Positions 6,428 through 7,439 of a stretch of 7,439 bases of DNA are shown here, piece by piece; within the stretch, counting starts at the first letter, position 1; the number at the start of each line of letters is the position of its first letter. This stretch comes from Clostridia bacterium. GTDB lineage: Bacteria > Bacillota > Clostridia > Christensenellales > UBA1242. The notes beneath the pieces were generated by a model. The model ran no database searches. It saw only the letters and a list, made by a program, of their open reading frames with translations, and was not told the origin of the DNA. The stretch lies in NCBI GenBank assembly GCA_017650795.1, contig JAGCEE010000004.1, positions 1 to 7,439 on the forward strand. The letters run 5' to 3'. A program made the translations under genes and the position numbers.

Positions 6428-6441
6428 TTTTATCTCCATTT
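6428..6441 (-). promoter_or_regulatory. Shared leader AAATGGAGATAAAA with ribosome-binding site before uvsX
   Basis: The same 14 bases precede gp32 (2684-2671). The GGAG core supports the ATG at 6425 as the uvsX start and so supports the N-terminal segment that lies upstream of the frame break. Confidence 0.65.
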
Positions 6442-6501
6442 ATTTTATTCGTTTAACACCATAGGTGAGCTTTCTTAACCTGCTTACACCTTTTTGGTAC
6501 A

Positions 6502-6512
6502 CTTAAATATAG
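6502..6512 (-). promoter_or_regulatory. Promoter-like motif CTATATTTAAG upstream of uvsX
   Basis: Minus-strand TTTCTATATTTAAG overlapping the region just after the TAG of the preceding gene, about 75 bases before the uvsX ATG. It diverges from TATATTTGG at the last bases. The leader after it can fold a small hairpin (AGGTG..AGC with GCT..CACCT, around 6489-6461) without a T-run. Confidence 0.35.
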
Positions 6513-6515
6513 AAA

Positions 6516-7025
6516 CTATACTCCTAATTTCCATTTAAGTTCATCTTTATGTATAATATCTAAACTTAAATTATTTTCAGAATCTTTTTCAAAATCCTTG
6601 TCAATATCTGACATCTTAGAACAAACTTCTATCAACTTTTCAATAGGCTTGTCCTTTAATGGTTGTTCACTATATTGCTTTTCAATAAATTCCCATAATT
6701 CTTCGTAGTCAGGATTGAAATACAATTTCTTGTATCTTAAAGTGTTCAAATATTCCTTTGCGTAATCTTCACCCATTATTCTTAAATCGTGTAATGTTTC
6801 AAGTGAATAACTTTCTTGTAAACCTTCTACAAAGAATACTTCTGTCTTTGGTATATCCAATGATATTCTAGGTGAAAAATCGTTTGGGTCTACTGGTAAT
6901 ACTTTTACAGCACCCAACCAAAAGGCTTCAACAGAATGATTTACCCTATCCAATTTTGTAATATACAAAGGAACTAATTTACCATCTATACGGAAGAAAT
7001 TATCTTCATACGTTATTTTCATCAT
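6516..7025 (-). CDS. Hypothetical protein, apparent paralogue of the upstream gene
   Basis: A 169-residue protein I do not recognise. It opens with 'FFRIDGKLVPLYI', has a Pro-rich beta-like middle ('VDPNDFSPRISLDIPKTEVFFV') and a helical second half ('SYSLETLHDLRIMGEDYAKEYL'), ending in a charged Glu/Lys/Asp-rich tail. The same order of elements occurs in the neighbour upstream ('LMVDGKILPFTF', 'LDPTN...VDLPEYSNIFQIV', 'MSNLELLEDMRMI'), suggesting duplication and divergence. Its start (two consecutive ATGs, 7025 and 7022) overlaps the neighbour by 20 bases, with GGGA upstream. It ends in TAG, the only TAG stop in the window. There is no membrane segment or recognisable catalytic motif. Confidence 0.75.
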   Translation of the reverse strand: MMKITYEDNFFRIDGKLVPLYITKLDRVNHSVEAFWLGAVKVLPVDPNDFSPRISLDIPKTEVFFVEGLQESYSLETLHDLRIMGEDYAKEYLNTLRYKKLYFNPDYEELWEFIEKQYSEQPLKDKPIEKLIEVCSKMSDIDKDFEKDSENNLSLDIIHKDELKWKLGV

Positions 7026-7439
7026 TTTTAAAGTCCCATTCCAATTCTTGTAACTTCAACTGAATCTTTAATTCTTTTATTACTTTGTTTACAACACCAA
7101 AGGCTTTATTGCCTTCTTCAGTTTCCATATTGAATATGATTACATATTGTGATAAATCACTATATGAAAAACCATGAATCATACGCATATCTTCCAACAA
7201 TTCTAAATTAGACATATTCATTCTTGTAGCACTAACTATCTGGAATATGTTTGAATATTCAGGTAAATCGACTTCAAGCAAATATGTATTATTTGTTGGG
7301 TCTAATGTTTTTTCAACAGTAACTGTACTATCCAATCGTACATAAGTTTGTGTTCCACCACTAGCATAAAAGCCCATCATAAAATCAAAGGTGAACGGTA
7401 AGATTTTACCATCCACCATTAATTTAGCATCACTTGTTA
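7006..7439 (-). CDS. Hypothetical protein, partial at its 5' end
   Basis: The frame is open to the window edge; an ATG at 7419 would give 137 residues, but it has no Shine-Dalgarno and the upstream codons (TSDAKL) read naturally into it, so the true start is probably outside. I do not recognise the family. It has a beta-rich first half with 'MVDGKILPFTF' and 'YVRLDSTVTVEKTLDPTN', then 'VDLPEYSNIFQIV', then a helical part 'MSNLELLEDMRMIHGFSYSDLSQY' and a charged C-terminus. The pattern parallels the next gene downstream. It ends in TGA, overlapping the next gene's start by 20 bases, which suggests coupled translation and perhaps a shared complex. Confidence 0.7.
   Translation of the reverse strand, partial: TSDAKLMVDGKILPFTFDFMMGFYASGGTQTYVRLDSTVTVEKTLDPTNNTYLLEVDLPEYSNIFQIVSATRMNMSNLELLEDMRMIHGFSYSDLSQYVIIFNMETEEGNKAFGVVNKVIKELKIQLKLQELEWDFKNDENNV

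Noticed and set aside
6516..6518. Reassigned TAG stop codon
   Set aside because: TAG ends a gene here and I found no in-frame TAG or TGA inside the recognised proteins; reading through adds only a short unremarkable tail.
1..7439. tRNA genes, CRISPR arrays, insertion sequences
   Set aside because: I saw no cloverleaf-like sequence, no regularly spaced repeats and no transposase; all gaps are under 140 bases.

Overview
The window looks like part of the replication and recombination module of a T4-like tailed phage (Caudoviricetes). It is AT-rich, tightly packed, and every gene I can support lies on the minus strand, so transcription runs from high to low coordinates. Stops are TAA nearly everywhere, with one TAG and one TGA, so I see no stop-codon reassignment. 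Several genes have clear Shine-Dalgarno sites (for example AAGGAG before the gp33-like gene). A recurring TATATTTGG motif resembles the Bacteroidota -7 element, but I do not assign a host.

Layout in transcription order: two unrecognised, overlapping and apparently paralogous proteins (7439-7006, 7025-6516); a UvsX/RecA-type recombinase (6425-5306) ending in a terminator; a gp41/DnaB-type replicative helicase (5198-3839); a gp33-like late-transcription coactivator (3827-3414); a gp59-like helicase loader (3410-2802); a gp32-type single-strand DNA-binding protein (2666-1742) ending in a terminator; a DHH-family phosphoesterase (1645-722); a small membrane-type protein (721-518); and the start of a putative archaeo-eukaryotic-type primase that runs off the window (540-1). 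The order 33-59-32 matches phage T4.

The main observation is that the three core replication genes, uvsX, gp41 and gp32, are each broken by one +1 frame change at the same tetranucleotide, CGGA. In each case the incoming frame reaches CGG. Skipping its C and reading GGA (Gly) restores a full-length protein that fits the family: the Walker A Gly-Lys-Thr in the helicase, the Gly-Gly of the UvsX segment 'SGEITGG', and the T4-like spacing of the gp32 zinc ligands. By my manual scan these are the only CGG codons reached in frame in any gene here. Thirteen other coding-strand CGG triplets are all out of frame, and the 5-mer CGGAA occurs on the coding strand only at these three sites. This suggests that CGG is unassigned or starved and that CGGA acts as a +1 frameshift or quadruplet-decoding signal that gates the replication proteins together. 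A systematic sequencing artefact at CGGAA is the main alternative.

If the shift is real, UvsX (372 aa), gp41 (452 aa) and gp32 (307 aa) are all full length, and together with gp59, gp33 and the primase-like protein they form a compact T4-style replisome whose production depends on an unusual decoding event.
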